The notes beneath the pieces were generated by a model, which did not search any database, was not told where the DNA came from, and worked only from the letters and a program-made list of their open reading frames with translations. 64,000 nucleotides of DNA from Balneola sp. (lineage in GTDB: Bacteria; Bacteroidota; Rhodothermia; Balneolales; Balneolaceae), in NCBI GenBank assembly GCA_017643645.1, contig JAEPNB010000004.1, forward strand, positions 186,001 through 250,000, written 5' to 3'. Shown piece by piece: positions 52,274 through 62,230 of the stretch. The position numbers and the translations under genes are program-made. How positions within the stretch are numbered: position 1 is the stretch's first letter; each line of letters begins with the position of its first letter.

Positions 52274-54111
52274 TGAACAATTCATCTAACAGAATTCGAA
52301 CTTCTATATTTGCCTTACAGGCAATTATGGTTTTGATCTGTTTAGTTGTTCTTGGAAGAATCTTTTATCTGCAGATCGTTCAATATGAGGTTTATGATGA
52401 ACTTGGGGATCAAAATTCAATTCGTCAGGAATATGTAGATGCTGCCCGTGGATTAATTTATGACCGGAATGGAACACTTTTAGTAGACAACCAACCTATA
52501 TATTCGGTAACTATTACCCCTCTTAACTTTGACTCAGAAAATATCCCTCTACTAGCCGACCTTTTGGGAGAACCGGACAGCCTTGTTACTGAAATGGTAA
52601 ATGATGCCAAAAGGTATTCCCGCTTCAGAACATCTAAGCTTATCACAGATGTTGATTTCAAAGTCTTTTCCCTTATTCAGGAAAACCTCTGGCAACTCCC
52701 CGGAATCGGTCATCAAATTGACAGTAAAAGAAACTATCCGGCCCCGCTGACAGCTTCTCATATTTTTGGCTACCTCCGAGAGGCGGATGAAAACGATTAT
52801 AAACAAACTGAGTCGATTCGTTTGGGTGACAAGATTGGCAAAAGTGGACTTGAATTATACTATCAGGATAATTTAAAGGGTGATCTGGGAATAAATTATT
52901 TAAAAGTAAACGCTCTTGGGCAATCTTTAGGAAAATATACAGAGCAAAAAATTGCGAAGCCTCCGGTTCAGGGCGACAACCTGATTACAACCCTTGATGC
53001 AGATCTACAGGCTTTTGCTGAGCAACTTATGAAAGGAAAAAGTGGTGGTATCGTAGCTATGAATCCTAATACAGGAGAAATATTAGCTCTTGTCAGTTCT
53101 CCCGAGTACGAAGTAAAAAAACTTGCCGGAAGAATCGATAAAGAGTACTGGCAATTTATCAACTCGGATTCAACCCGTCCATTATTCAACAGAGCAATAT
53201 CAAGTCGTCAACCTCCAGGCTCAACTTTTAAACCTCTTATGGGAATAATTGGTTTACATCTTGGAATTGTGACACCTGAAACTGAAATTTATAACAGTGG
53301 TTACTATATGAGAGGTAGGCCATATAAAGATCTTGCCGACCCCGGACTTTATGATATGGAATCCGCTATAGCTCATTCCAGTAACACTTATTTTCTAAGT
53401 GTAATGGATAAAATTGCTACTTCAGGTAAACTCAATACATGGAGTAAATTAGCTAAAGATTTTGGTCTTGGTGTTCCGAATGATATTGACCTTCCGAGTG
53501 CAAATCGTGGGATTTTACCTGATAGTACATACTTAGACAATCGTTTTGGAAAAAATAAATGGGGCCTCGGAGATGTATTGAATTTCGGTATTGGTCAAGG
53601 AGCCGTTTCTGCTTCTCCTCTTCAGATCGCTCAAATGACCAGCTCTATTGTAAATGGCGGATATAAAATTGAGCCGCATTTACTAAGAGCGGTAGTACGT
53701 GCTGATGGAAGTATTGAACAAAATAATACCACAAAGAAAAAGATCGAATGGGTTAAAGATGAGTATCTCAATACGGTCAAAAAAGGCATGAGAAGAAATG
53801 TATTAGAAGGAAGTGGCCGTTTCTATGCCTCTATTCCGGATGTTCAGGTTTCCGGTAAAACAGGAACTGCACAAAACCCGTTTGGTTTTTCACATGGCTG
53901 GTATACATCATTCGCACCGGCAGAAAATCCTGAAATTGTAGTTACCGTTTTTCTAGAAAACGCTGGATTTGCCTCTATTTCAGCGGTTCCAGTGGCTTCT
54001 CTGATATTAGAGAAGTACCTGAAGGGCGATGTAGAAAGACAATGGCTGGTTAACTATGTGTTAAACTTTGTTCCAAAAGAAGATAACTCTGAAGCATCGG
54101 CAGGCCAATGA
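52273..54111 (+). CDS. mrdA: Penicillin-binding protein 2 (elongation transpeptidase)
   Basis: A protein of 612 residues that cross-links lateral peptidoglycan. An N-terminal membrane anchor (about 11-33) is followed by the pedestal (ARGLIYDRNGTLLVDNQPIYS) and the transpeptidase domain with STFK at 317-320 (SxxK), SSN at 369-371 (SxN) and KTGT at 529-532. All three active-site motifs are present. It overlaps mreD by one base and rodA by 4 bases, so the partner glycosyltransferase is translated from the same message. Confidence 0.97.
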   Translation: MNNSSNRIRTSIFALQAIMVLICLVVLGRIFYLQIVQYEVYDELGDQNSIRQEYVDAARGLIYDRNGTLLVDNQPIYSVTITPLNFDSENIPLLADLLGEPDSLVTEMVNDAKRYSRFRTSKLITDVDFKVFSLIQENLWQLPGIGHQIDSKRNYPAPLTASHIFGYLREADENDYKQTESIRLGDKIGKSGLELYYQDNLKGDLGINYLKVNALGQSLGKYTEQKIAKPPVQGDNLITTLDADLQAFAEQLMKGKSGGIVAMNPNTGEILALVSSPEYEVKKLAGRIDKEYWQFINSDSTRPLFNRAISSRQPPGSTFKPLMGIIGLHLGIVTPETEIYNSGYYMRGRPYKDLADPGLYDMESAIAHSSNTYFLSVMDKIATSGKLNTWSKLAKDFGLGVPNDIDLPSANRGILPDSTYLDNRFGKNKWGLGDVLNFGIGQGAVSASPLQIAQMTSSIVNGGYKIEPHLLRAVVRADGSIEQNNTTKKKIEWVKDEYLNTVKKGMRRNVLEGSGRFYASIPDVQVSGKTGTAQNPFGFSHGWYTSFAPAENPEIVVTVFLENAGFASISAVPVASLILEKYLKGDVERQWLVNYVLNFVPKEDNSEASAGQ

Positions 54112-55358
54112 ATAACCTTAGAAATTTAAATTGGTCAATATTTGGAGCTTGGATAGTACTGGCAGTTATAGGATTAGTTGCTATTTACAGCGCTACTCAG
54201 GGACCTGTTTCTGAGTTTCTACCCGACTATATACAGAATAATTTTGCTAAACAGCTTGTTTGGGTTGGGATTGCAGTAGTCTTTGTGTTGTGCTTTCAGT
54301 TTTTTACCCCCCGCTCCTACATGCAGTTATCATATCTTTTCTATGCTATTGGATTAATACTGATGATAAGCACTTTTTTGTTTGGCACTGAAATAAACGG
54401 AGCTAAAAGCTGGTTAAGAATCGGTTTTTTCAACTTGCAATCAAGTGAGCTTATGAAAATTGCCACTATATTGGCTACAGCTCAATACTTAACCAGTCGC
54501 AGAGATATCACAGCCGAGAATATTCGGTATGCGTTAATCGCTGTTGTAATGATTTTGGTCCCGACTATTTTTGTAATTCTTCAGAATGACTTTGGAACTG
54601 CGATTGTATTTCTGGCCTTGATACCGGTTATGCTTTTTTGGTCAGGTTTACCATATGGTGTTTCCATATATATTGTTTCTCCGGCTTTTATACTTTATCT
54701 AACTGTTTTTGACTGGAAACTTGGAGCAGTTGCAACCATTCTCGTCTCTTTTCTGATCTTCATGGTTCAAAAAAGAGTATGGCTTACTGTAACCTCATTG
54801 GTAACCGGTATTATAACTGTGGTAGGAGTAAATCTGGCTTTAACAGATATTTTGCAACCACATCAAATTGCAAGAATTACGGCATTTACAAATCCTGCAT
54901 TTGATCCTACTGGTGCCGGATGGAATGTGATTCAAGCAAAAACTGCCATCGGATCCGGAGGATTGTTAGGAAAAGGATTTATGGAAGGAACCCAAACACA
55001 GTTAAAATTTCTTCCAGAACAATGGACGGACTTTATTTCCTGCGTTATTGGAGAAGAATTCGGCTTTATGGGACTGGGGTTGTTAGTTGTTACTTTCCTG
55101 TTCTTATTTTTAAAATTATTGAGGCTTGCTGGTAACCATAAACATCCTTTTGCTCAACTTGTAACAGTAAGTGTTACCGCTGTATTTTTTATACATTTTG
55201 TAGTGAATATCGGAAGTGCAACAGCTTTACTTCCTGTAATTGGTATTCCTCTTCCATTTGTGAGTTACGGAGGCTCTGCTTTCCTGACCAATTCTCTGAT
55301 GTTAGCTATTTGCCTGAATATGGACCTCTATAAAAGAGACTTCAGCATTTACCGTTAA
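54108..55358 (+). CDS. rodA: RodA, peptidoglycan glycosyltransferase (SEDS family)
   Basis: A membrane protein of 416 residues with about ten hydrophobic segments and the SEDS signatures LRIGFFNLQSSELMKIATI, WNVIQAKTAIGSGGLLGKGF, QLKFLPEQWTDFISCVIGEE and IGIPLPFVSYGGSAFL. It polymerises glycan strands from lipid II with PBP2. It ends the rod operon; its stop codon overlaps that of the convergent rnhB in the four bases TTAA. Confidence 0.97.
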   Translation: MNNLRNLNWSIFGAWIVLAVIGLVAIYSATQGPVSEFLPDYIQNNFAKQLVWVGIAVVFVLCFQFFTPRSYMQLSYLFYAIGLILMISTFLFGTEINGAKSWLRIGFFNLQSSELMKIATILATAQYLTSRRDITAENIRYALIAVVMILVPTIFVILQNDFGTAIVFLALIPVMLFWSGLPYGVSIYIVSPAFILYLTVFDWKLGAVATILVSFLIFMVQKRVWLTVTSLVTGIITVVGVNLALTDILQPHQIARITAFTNPAFDPTGAGWNVIQAKTAIGSGGLLGKGFMEGTQTQLKFLPEQWTDFISCVIGEEFGFMGLGLLVVTFLFLFLKLLRLAGNHKHPFAQLVTVSVTAVFFIHFVVNIGSATALLPVIGIPLPFVSYGGSAFLTNSLMLAICLNMDLYKRDFSIYR

Positions 55359-55975
55359 ATTTTTTGATACTTTTTATCGGTTCCCAGCTTAAAACCTAAC
55401 CGATGATGGGGAGTATATCCGAATTGCTTTAATGCTTTTTTATGATGAGGTGTTGGGTAACCAACATTAGACTTCCAGTCAAACTCGGGAAACTTTCCAT
55501 CTAATCTTTTCATATATCTGTCCCTGTAATTTTTTGCAAGAATTGAAGCTGCTCCGATTGACAAGGACTTATCATCTCCTTTAATAATACACGTATGTGG
55601 AATAAGAGACGTCGTATATTTATTCCCATCTACCAACAAATAGTCAGGATTTGCTCCTTCTGCTTCAGCACATTTTTGCATAGTATTTATAGATGCCCAC
55701 AAAATATTGAGATCAAATATTTCTTTAATTGAGCCTTCCTGAATTGTATAAAAAAGTGCTTTTTCTTTAATTTCTTCTTCTAATAACAATCTATTCTTCT
55801 CGTTAATGGCTTTACTGTCTTTTATTCCATCGATCTTAATCCCCTCTTCGAATATTACACCCGCAGCAACTACCGGACCGCATAAACATCCCCTCCCCAC
55901 TTCATCCAGCCCCATAATTCTTTTAAAACCTTCATTCCATAGTTCTTCTTCAATCTTTGTGCGGTTAGAGTTCAT
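55355..55975 (-). CDS. rnhB: Ribonuclease HII
   Basis: Removes ribonucleotides from DNA and RNA in RNA:DNA hybrids. The 206-residue protein has GLDEVGRGCLCGPVVAAGV at 22-40 (metal-binding Asp24 and Glu25), KDSKAINEKNR, LLVDGNKY with Asp116, and SILAKNYRDRYM. The length is normal. It converges on rodA, with overlapping stops, and faces the VWA gene across a 73-base divergent region. Confidence 0.96.
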   Translation of the reverse strand: MNSNRTKIEEELWNEGFKRIMGLDEVGRGCLCGPVVAAGVIFEEGIKIDGIKDSKAINEKNRLLLEEEIKEKALFYTIQEGSIKEIFDLNILWASINTMQKCAEAEGANPDYLLVDGNKYTTSLIPHTCIIKGDDKSLSIGAASILAKNYRDRYMKRLDGKFPEFDWKSNVGYPTPHHKKALKQFGYTPHHRLGFKLGTDKKYQKI

Positions 55976-56048
55976 AACAAATATTTAGTAGTTTGATAAA
56001 ACATGGAACTGTTTAAAGATAAGATGTATTTAAATATTAAAATAAGAT

Positions 56049-57158
56049 ATGAATTTTAAATACACACAATGGGATGAGCGTTTTGGGAAAGATGGAAATA
56101 AGTCTCCCTTCGAAACACTATGGAATCTTTTTCAGGAACTCCTTACAATTTCAAGTGGGGATGTAGCTCAAGCTCTTAAATGGCTTACAGAATTAGATAA
56201 GGAGTACCGAATTACTGATCAGTTTGATGAAGTATATTCGTTAGGTGATTTTATGGATGATCTCAAAGATCGCGGATATATAGACAAAAATGATCAAGAG
56301 CAGGTTGTAATTACAAAAAAAACTGAACGAAGCCTCCGTCAGAAATCTCTTGAAGAAATATTTAAAAACCTGAAAAAAGGAGGCTTGGGTTCTCATAAAA
56401 CTCAACATACGGGAAAAGGATTAGAGCGTCAGCCCGAAACAAGAAAATGGAATCCCGGAAGTGATATCGGCCAAATTGATTCTGTCGGTACTATGCTCAA
56501 TATGCTAAATCATAGTAGTATAGATAATGTAAATCTGCAGGAGGACGATATTTCGGTCTACGATACAGACCATTATACTTCAGTCTCTACCGTCCTTTTA
56601 ATTGACATAAGCCACTCGATGATACTTTATGGTGAAGACAGGATTACACCTGCTAAGAAGGTTGCTATGGCTTTGTCTGAGCTCATTCTTACAAGTTATG
56701 CGAAAGATTCACTTGATATCATAGTTTTCGGAAATGAAGCGTGGGAAATTCAGATAAATGATCTGCCTTATTTAAAAGTTGGTCCGTATCATACAAACAC
56801 TTTACAGGGATTAGAAAGAGCCCGGCACCTCTTACAAAGAAAAAAGTTTTCGAATAAGCAGATTTTCATGATCACTGACGGAAAGCCTTCCTGCATTATT
56901 GAAAATGGCAGACTTTATAAAAACAGTTTTGGGTTAGACCGGAAAATAGTAAATAAGGTCTTGGATGAAGCTGTAAAATGCAGAAGAGAGCAAATACCGA
57001 TAACAACCTTTATGATAGCCAGTGATCCTTATCTACAAAGCTTTGTAAGAGAGATGACCGAAGCAAACAAAGGGAAAGCATATTTCGCCTCTCTTGATGA
57101 TTTGGGTGGATATATTTTCGAAGATTATATACAGAACCGACGAAAGAATGTTAAATAA
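56049..57158 (+). CDS. VWA domain protein (CoxE-like)
   Basis: A protein of 369 residues. The C-terminal half (about 180-360) is a von Willebrand A domain with the MIDAS motif DISHS at 186-190, followed by a conserved threonine region near FMITDGKPSC. The N-terminal half is helical and charged, with no signal peptide. It resembles cytoplasmic CoxE/VWA proteins that work with MoxR AAA+ ATPases, but no moxR gene is adjacent. It stands alone, convergent with the ompH gene across a terminator. The partner and role are unknown. Confidence 0.8.
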   Translation: MNFKYTQWDERFGKDGNKSPFETLWNLFQELLTISSGDVAQALKWLTELDKEYRITDQFDEVYSLGDFMDDLKDRGYIDKNDQEQVVITKKTERSLRQKSLEEIFKNLKKGGLGSHKTQHTGKGLERQPETRKWNPGSDIGQIDSVGTMLNMLNHSSIDNVNLQEDDISVYDTDHYTSVSTVLLIDISHSMILYGEDRITPAKKVAMALSELILTSYAKDSLDIIVFGNEAWEIQINDLPYLKVGPYHTNTLQGLERARHLLQRKKFSNKQIFMITDGKPSCIIENGRLYKNSFGLDRKIVNKVLDEAVKCRREQIPITTFMIASDPYLQSFVREMTEANKGKAYFASLDDLGGYIFEDYIQNRRKNVK

Positions 57159-57162
57159 AAAA

Positions 57163-57187
57163 AGCCATTGTTTTAAAAACAATGGCT
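57163..57187 (-). terminator. Terminator of the bamA-ompH operon
   Basis: Arms AAGCCATTGTTTT and AAAACAATGGCT form a long stem; on the minus strand they are followed by seven T, which makes a strong intrinsic terminator for the envelope operon. It also lies 5 bases after the VWA gene and may end that message. Confidence 0.85.
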
Positions 57188-57209
57188 CTGATATAAATTT
57201 GGGAGTTAC

Positions 57210-57752
57210 TTAAATTCCTAACTCTACCATAACTGCATCAGTAATATTGTACTTTGAACCATATTCCTGAGAAGCATAAAGTATTATAATGTCTCCGGAA
57301 CTTGTAGTAGTATTGAGTACATAAGCCAACCCTTTTTGTTCGGCTACAGCACTGATTGCGGCACCAATTTGATTTTGCAAGGGTCCCAGGAGCTCATTTC
57401 TCTTATTTTGGATTTCTTGCTGGGCTGTTCTGGTAGCTTCGTTAAGGTCGTTACTCATTTGTTGCAATTTCTCTTCCTCAGCTGTTTTTGCTGCAGCAGA
57501 AATTACATCTTTCTTTTGCTCGTATACGTTAACCGCATTCTGAAGCTCGAGCTCTTTTTGCTCGATTTCTAAAGATTTTCTATCTGCAAAATTCTTAAGC
57601 CTTTGTTGAACGGCTTTCATTTCGGGCATTCTGTTAAGAACAGCCTGAGGGTTTACAAAACCTATTTTTAGTTCCTGAGATTGAGCATTTGTGTCTACTG
57701 CTAATAATAGAGTGAAGAGTAAACCTAAGCCTATTGAAAACTTCTTTAACAT
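57210..57752 (-). CDS. OmpH/Skp family periplasmic chaperone (third copy)
   Basis: A protein of 180 residues with a signal peptide (1-23, ending TNAQ) and the OmpH layout: a short strand (LKIGFVNPQAVLNRMPEM), a long coiled coil (about 45-125) and C-terminal strands (GLAYVLNTTTSSGDIIILYA). Skp-type trimers hold unfolded outer-membrane proteins on their way to BamA. It follows the second copy after 10 bases. The three copies differ clearly in sequence, so they are old paralogues. Confidence 0.9.
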   Translation of the reverse strand: MLKKFSIGLGLLFTLLLAVDTNAQSQELKIGFVNPQAVLNRMPEMKAVQQRLKNFADRKSLEIEQKELELQNAVNVYEQKKDVISAAAKTAEEEKLQQMSNDLNEATRTAQQEIQNKRNELLGPLQNQIGAAISAVAEQKGLAYVLNTTTSSGDIIILYASQEYGSKYNITDAVMVELGI

Positions 57753-57762
57753 GATTGTATTT

Positions 57763-58281
57763 TTATGATTGTTTTAATTTTTCCAGTACTAATTCCGTGA
57801 TATTCATTTGATCATCTGAAGCATAAAAAATAAATGCTCCGGCGTTTACTGATCCTTCATTTAAAACCAAATCCAGACCTAAAGAATCTGCAACTGTTTT
57901 GATGGTAGCAAAAACCTTGTTCTCTATTGGTTGAAGCAAAGTAATCTGCCTTTGCTGAACTTCATTTAAGCTCTTTTGACGCTCATCCTCAAAATCTTGA
58001 TTTTTTTGGATCAACTCCTGTTCTCTTTGTTGTCTTTGCTCAAGTGTTAGTACTTCTTTTGCAGCACTGTAATCATCAAATTCCTTTTGTAAAGCTACAG
58101 CCTGTATCGCGAGAAGGGAGTCTTTTCTTTGTAAAAGTTGACCTATCTCATTGTCAATAGCCTGTACTTCCGGTAACTGTGATAAAATCACTTCCGGGTT
58201 TGTATACCCTATCTTAATTTGAGATTGTGCTTCAAAGCTTAAGAACATTAAGAATAAAGCTATTAATGCTATTTTTTTCAT
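57763..58281 (-). CDS. OmpH/Skp family periplasmic chaperone (second copy)
   Basis: A protein of 172 residues with a signal peptide (1-20, ending FEAQS) and the pattern KIGYTNPEVILSQLPEVQAID, then a glutamine- and glutamate-rich coiled coil (QRQQREQELIQKNQDFEDER) and end strands (LDLVLNEGSVNAGAFIFYAS). It is closest in layout to the third copy. The gap to the first copy upstream is 23 bases. Confidence 0.9.
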   Translation of the reverse strand: MKKIALIALFLMFLSFEAQSQIKIGYTNPEVILSQLPEVQAIDNEIGQLLQRKDSLLAIQAVALQKEFDDYSAAKEVLTLEQRQQREQELIQKNQDFEDERQKSLNEVQQRQITLLQPIENKVFATIKTVADSLGLDLVLNEGSVNAGAFIFYASDDQMNITELVLEKLKQS

Positions 58282-58304
58282 CTATTTTATTAAAAGTTTT
58301 TGAA

Positions 58305-58841
58305 TTATTGTTCTATTTCAATTCCAAGTTCCAATAAAACTTGTTCGTTTAAATTCCATTCGCCACGGGCATAAACCATATAAACATCTCCCGATCTGTC
58401 AAACACAAAGTCCATTCCGTTTCTTTGTGCAACATTACGAACGGCTGCAAAAACCTGTCTTTGTATTGGTTCAAGTAATTCTTTCTGTTTTTGGAAATAT
58501 TCACCATCCGGACCAAATTTCTGAGCGGTAAAATTATCTAACTGTCTTTTCTTAGTATTTATTTCCTGAATCTTTTCTTTCTTTATTTCTTCTGTATACA
58601 GTATTTCTTTTGCAGAATAATCTTCTTCAAGATTTTCGATTTCCAGACGGAGTTGCTGAATTTCATTTTTCCACCCGTCACTAAGAATTTTCAACCTTTG
58701 TTCTATACCTGTATACTCAGGAATCTTAGAGAGTACAAAATCAGACTCATAGTAACCGATTTTCTGATCCTGGCCATAAATATGACCGGAAAACAAAATG
58801 ATTAATGATAATAAAGTGATATTTCTTAAAACAACTTTCAT
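58305..58841 (-). CDS. OmpH/Skp family periplasmic chaperone (first copy)
   Basis: A protein of 178 residues with a signal peptide (1-23, ending HIYGQ), the motif KIGYYESDFVLSKIPEYTGIE, a long charged coiled coil and the end FDRSGDVYMVYARGEWNL. Its start overlaps the bamA stop by one base, so it is translationally coupled to the barrel-assembly gene it serves. It is the most diverged of the three copies. Confidence 0.9.
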   Translation of the reverse strand: MKVVLRNITLLSLIILFSGHIYGQDQKIGYYESDFVLSKIPEYTGIEQRLKILSDGWKNEIQQLRLEIENLEEDYSAKEILYTEEIKKEKIQEINTKKRQLDNFTAQKFGPDGEYFQKQKELLEPIQRQVFAAVRNVAQRNGMDFVFDRSGDVYMVYARGEWNLNEQVLLELGIEIEQ

Positions 58842-61333
58842 TAGAACGGAGCTCCAATATTAAACAGGAATTCCCAATTGCCAGCTTCAACAGCCGGTCT
58901 TGTTCCAGAAACTCCATCGAATCTGTAACCATAACTTAAATCAACTAATCCAAGTATTGGAAGGAATAACCTAACCCCAACACCTGCTGATCTTTTAAGT
59001 TCAAATGGGTCGTACTCTGAAAAATTCAAGTATGAATTTCCTGCATCAACAAAAGTATATGGTATCAATTGCAATTGCTCATTCTGAACCGCAGGGTAAC
59101 GCATTTCTAATGTAAATTTATTGAATAATCGTCCACCAACCTGAACTCCATCTACAAAGGGAGCGATACTCTGTCCAATTCCTCCCGGATAGCCTCTCAT
59201 ATCAATATTATCATATAAAAAGCTTTGTCTCTGTTGTAACTGAGTACCACCAACCAAAAATCTCTGGAAATCACTTCTGTTTGACACAGTAAAGTATCCA
59301 ATATAACCAAAATTTGCTGTACTTGTCAGAATCAGCTTATTCGTAAGAGGGAAATGACTTTGATAGGCTGTTTTAATTTTGTAGTAATCCGAAAAACCCT
59401 CAATAGGTAATGCAATCTCACCCGACAAACTTATTTTAGAACCAATATTTGGTGAAATAGGATTGTCTAGTGAATTTCTTTCCAATAATTGCTCAATTGT
59501 AATAGAGTTTGATATTCCTGCACGCTGAAAGCTGGTTGTTTGATTTACATCATACAATTGATAACCTAGAGTAGTTCGTGTTGAAAAATAATCATCAGGC
59601 CATTTTAGACGCTTTCCTACTGAAATACTTCCGGTAAAGAGTTCACTTTTTCCTGTACTAAAACCGGTATTATTAATAAGATTGTAAGACAGATTCACTC
59701 CCAAAGAAGTAGGTTTTCCATTCAGCCAAGGCTCCACAAAATTGATAGAATAACTTTGGTAACCCTGACCTGTAACCTGCACTCCCAATGATAATTTCTG
59801 CCCATCTCCGGAAGGAATTGGCGCCCATCCTCCTTTTTCAAATGCTCTTTTGATGGAGAAATTATTGAAGTTTACTCTGGCAGAAATAATAGCTCCGATA
59901 GTTTGTCCGCCATATCCACCTGAAAACTCGAAATTATCAGTTGAAACAGATTCATCCAGTCTGTAATTAATATCTACAGTTTTATTATTTCTATCCGGTA
60001 AAACATCGGGTTGTAAGTTTTGAGCATCAAAATAACCCAGAGTTCCAACTTCACGAATTGTTCTGATAATTGCTTCTCTGCTGTATTTATTTCCGGGAAC
60101 GGTTCTTAATGTTCTTCTTACAACATCATCATGAGTCTTGGTGTTTCCTGAAAATGAAACCTCATTAATTGTAGCAATTTCATCCTCATAGATATCAATA
60201 TGAATATCTAAAGAATCCTCAGCAACTTTATCTATAGTAGGTATGGCCTGGAAAAATAAATATCCGATATTTTGGTAAAGTGAAGTAACATCTGAACTAT
60301 TCTTATTGATTGTAAGATTAGCTTCAAATTTCTGTTGATCGAAAACCTCTCCTTCCTCAAATTCCAGTGCATTAGTCAACTGCTCATCGGTATAAACCGT
60401 ATTTCCATCCCAGGTGATATTCCTAACTTTATATTGGGGACCTTCTTCTAATGTGATTGTAACCCCTACACCGTCTAAATCCTTCACATAATTATATATA
60501 AAAACTGAATCGCTTACCACTCTTACATCAGCATACCCATTTTTCCTATAATAGGCCAGGACATTGTCCAATCCTTCTTCAAAATCATCCTGCTTATACA
60601 CTTTTTTAGAAAGAATTTTCCACCATTTATCCTCTTTTAGCGGTTTCATTTTTTTGGTAAGCTTTCTGTCTGAGAATGCTTCGTTTCCTTCAAACTTTAT
60701 GTCTTTGATCTCTAATCTGACTCCGGCATCCACATTAAAAATCAGCCTACCCCTGTTCTCTAAGTTTTCAGCTTTTTCAACTTTTGCATCTACTTCTGTA
60801 TACCAGTAACCCTTTTCTTTATAAAATCTGTGAATGGTATTTTTAGCTTTTGCAATAACAGCATCAGTTATTGCCACTCCCGGTGTGATTATAATTAAGT
60901 CTTTAAGATCTCTTCTTTGTGATCTTTTTACCCCTTCTATTTTATATTCTATTAAACGTGGTTTTTCTGTTACTTTGATTATAAGACTAATTTCAGATAA
61001 ACTGATTTCTTCTATCAGAACTTCTACGTCAGCAAATAAACCTGACCGGAATAGCCTTTTAATAGCATCGGGAATATCTTCTCCCGGGTAAGTAATTTGT
61101 CTTCCTACTGTTAAAGAACTGGCATTAACTATAAACTGCTCTCTCGTACTTTCGTTGCCATCTACCTTGATGGATTTAATTGTATACTCCTGAGGTGTAT
61201 TCTGAGTTGGATCTGTAATTTCAAACGTATCCTGTGCTCTTAATTCATTTACAAATGTCCCTATTATTAATACACAAATTGAGGCAATAAATATTCTTTT
61301 CAACAAACTATATACTTCTTTTTTAAGGTTCAC
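58841..61333 (-). CDS. bamA: Outer membrane protein assembly factor BamA
   Basis: The central Omp85 protein that inserts beta barrels in the outer membrane. The 830-residue protein has a hydrophobic leader (about 10-33), five POTRA domains (about 50-425, with IKSIKVDGNEST and INEVSFSGNTKTHDDVVRRTL) and a C-terminal barrel (about 455-830) with the conserved GYPGGIGQS region and a terminal Phe. It overlaps uppS upstream by 4 bases and the first ompH gene by one base. The length is normal. Confidence 0.96.
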   Translation of the reverse strand: MNLKKEVYSLLKRIFIASICVLIIGTFVNELRAQDTFEITDPTQNTPQEYTIKSIKVDGNESTREQFIVNASSLTVGRQITYPGEDIPDAIKRLFRSGLFADVEVLIEEISLSEISLIIKVTEKPRLIEYKIEGVKRSQRRDLKDLIIITPGVAITDAVIAKAKNTIHRFYKEKGYWYTEVDAKVEKAENLENRGRLIFNVDAGVRLEIKDIKFEGNEAFSDRKLTKKMKPLKEDKWWKILSKKVYKQDDFEEGLDNVLAYYRKNGYADVRVVSDSVFIYNYVKDLDGVGVTITLEEGPQYKVRNITWDGNTVYTDEQLTNALEFEEGEVFDQQKFEANLTINKNSSDVTSLYQNIGYLFFQAIPTIDKVAEDSLDIHIDIYEDEIATINEVSFSGNTKTHDDVVRRTLRTVPGNKYSREAIIRTIREVGTLGYFDAQNLQPDVLPDRNNKTVDINYRLDESVSTDNFEFSGGYGGQTIGAIISARVNFNNFSIKRAFEKGGWAPIPSGDGQKLSLGVQVTGQGYQSYSINFVEPWLNGKPTSLGVNLSYNLINNTGFSTGKSELFTGSISVGKRLKWPDDYFSTRTTLGYQLYDVNQTTSFQRAGISNSITIEQLLERNSLDNPISPNIGSKISLSGEIALPIEGFSDYYKIKTAYQSHFPLTNKLILTSTANFGYIGYFTVSNRSDFQRFLVGGTQLQQRQSFLYDNIDMRGYPGGIGQSIAPFVDGVQVGGRLFNKFTLEMRYPAVQNEQLQLIPYTFVDAGNSYLNFSEYDPFELKRSAGVGVRLFLPILGLVDLSYGYRFDGVSGTRPAVEAGNWEFLFNIGAPF

Positions 61334-62160
61334 TTATTCTTATTTTTTAATAAACGGGCTGCCAACCCTTTTTCGTCTTCAGATTTTTTAACTTTTCCAA
61401 ATCTTCGGTCTCGACTTTGGTACGAATCGATTGCTTTATATAATTCTTCGCGTCTGAAATCAGGCCAAAACTGCTCTGTTATATATAATTCAGAATAAGC
61501 AAGTTGCCACAAAAGAAAGTTACTAATTCTATATTCACCACTTGTTCTGATGATGAGATCAGGATCAGGAACTTCTGCTGTTGAAAGATGATCAGCTATC
61601 ATTTGATCATTTATCAAAGTAGGATCAAGCCTGCCCTCTTTAACATGAGTAGCTATTTTCTTTACAGCTTCTGTAATATCCCATCTTCCAGAGTAACTTA
61701 ATGCCAAACATAATTGAAGACGATCATTATCTTCAGTTAGTTCTATTGCTTCTTTCAACTGTTTTTTGCAATCCTCAGGAAACCTGTCTGTTTGTCCTAT
61801 TGTAACTAACCTGATATTATTCTCATGTAGATTATCAGCTTCTTTTCTCAATGAAGATACGAGCAATCTCATTAATCCTCGCACTTCAGCAGAAGGTCTT
61901 CCCCAGTTCTCTGTAGAAAATGCATATAAAGTTAAATACTTGACTCCCAGTTGAGCACAAGATTCTGTAATATCCCTTACTGAATCAACACCCACTTTAT
62001 GGCCATGTAATCGTATGCTTCCCTTACTACGTGCCCATCTACCATTGCCATCCATAATTATAGCAATATGCTCTGGAATTTCTCCGGACTTCTTCAATTC
62101 CAGTTGTTTTTCCTGATCGGCTTTGGTCTGTTCAGTATTTGTTAGCGTAAGTTTTTTCAA
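61330..62160 (-). CDS. uppS: Undecaprenyl diphosphate synthase (isoprenyl transferase)
   Basis: Makes the C55 lipid carrier for peptidoglycan and LPS from FPP and IPP. The 276-residue protein has HIAIIMDGNGRWA at 31-43 (catalytic Asp37), HKVGVDSVRDITE, YAFSTENWGRP and LIIRTSGEYRISNFLLWQLAYSE. Compared with the usual 240-250 residues it has an N-terminal extension of about 25, so a later start is possible. The gene overlaps bamA by 4 bases. Confidence 0.95.
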   Translation of the reverse strand: MKKLTLTNTEQTKADQEKQLELKKSGEIPEHIAIIMDGNGRWARSKGSIRLHGHKVGVDSVRDITESCAQLGVKYLTLYAFSTENWGRPSAEVRGLMRLLVSSLRKEADNLHENNIRLVTIGQTDRFPEDCKKQLKEAIELTEDNDRLQLCLALSYSGRWDITEAVKKIATHVKEGRLDPTLINDQMIADHLSTAEVPDPDLIIRTSGEYRISNFLLWQLAYSELYITEQFWPDFRREELYKAIDSYQSRDRRFGKVKKSEDEKGLAARLLKNKNK

Positions 62161-62230
62161 AAATTATAGCTGATTTTCAAGCCTTAAAAAATAGGCTAAT
62201 AATCGCCATATATCAAGGCAAGAAATACTT

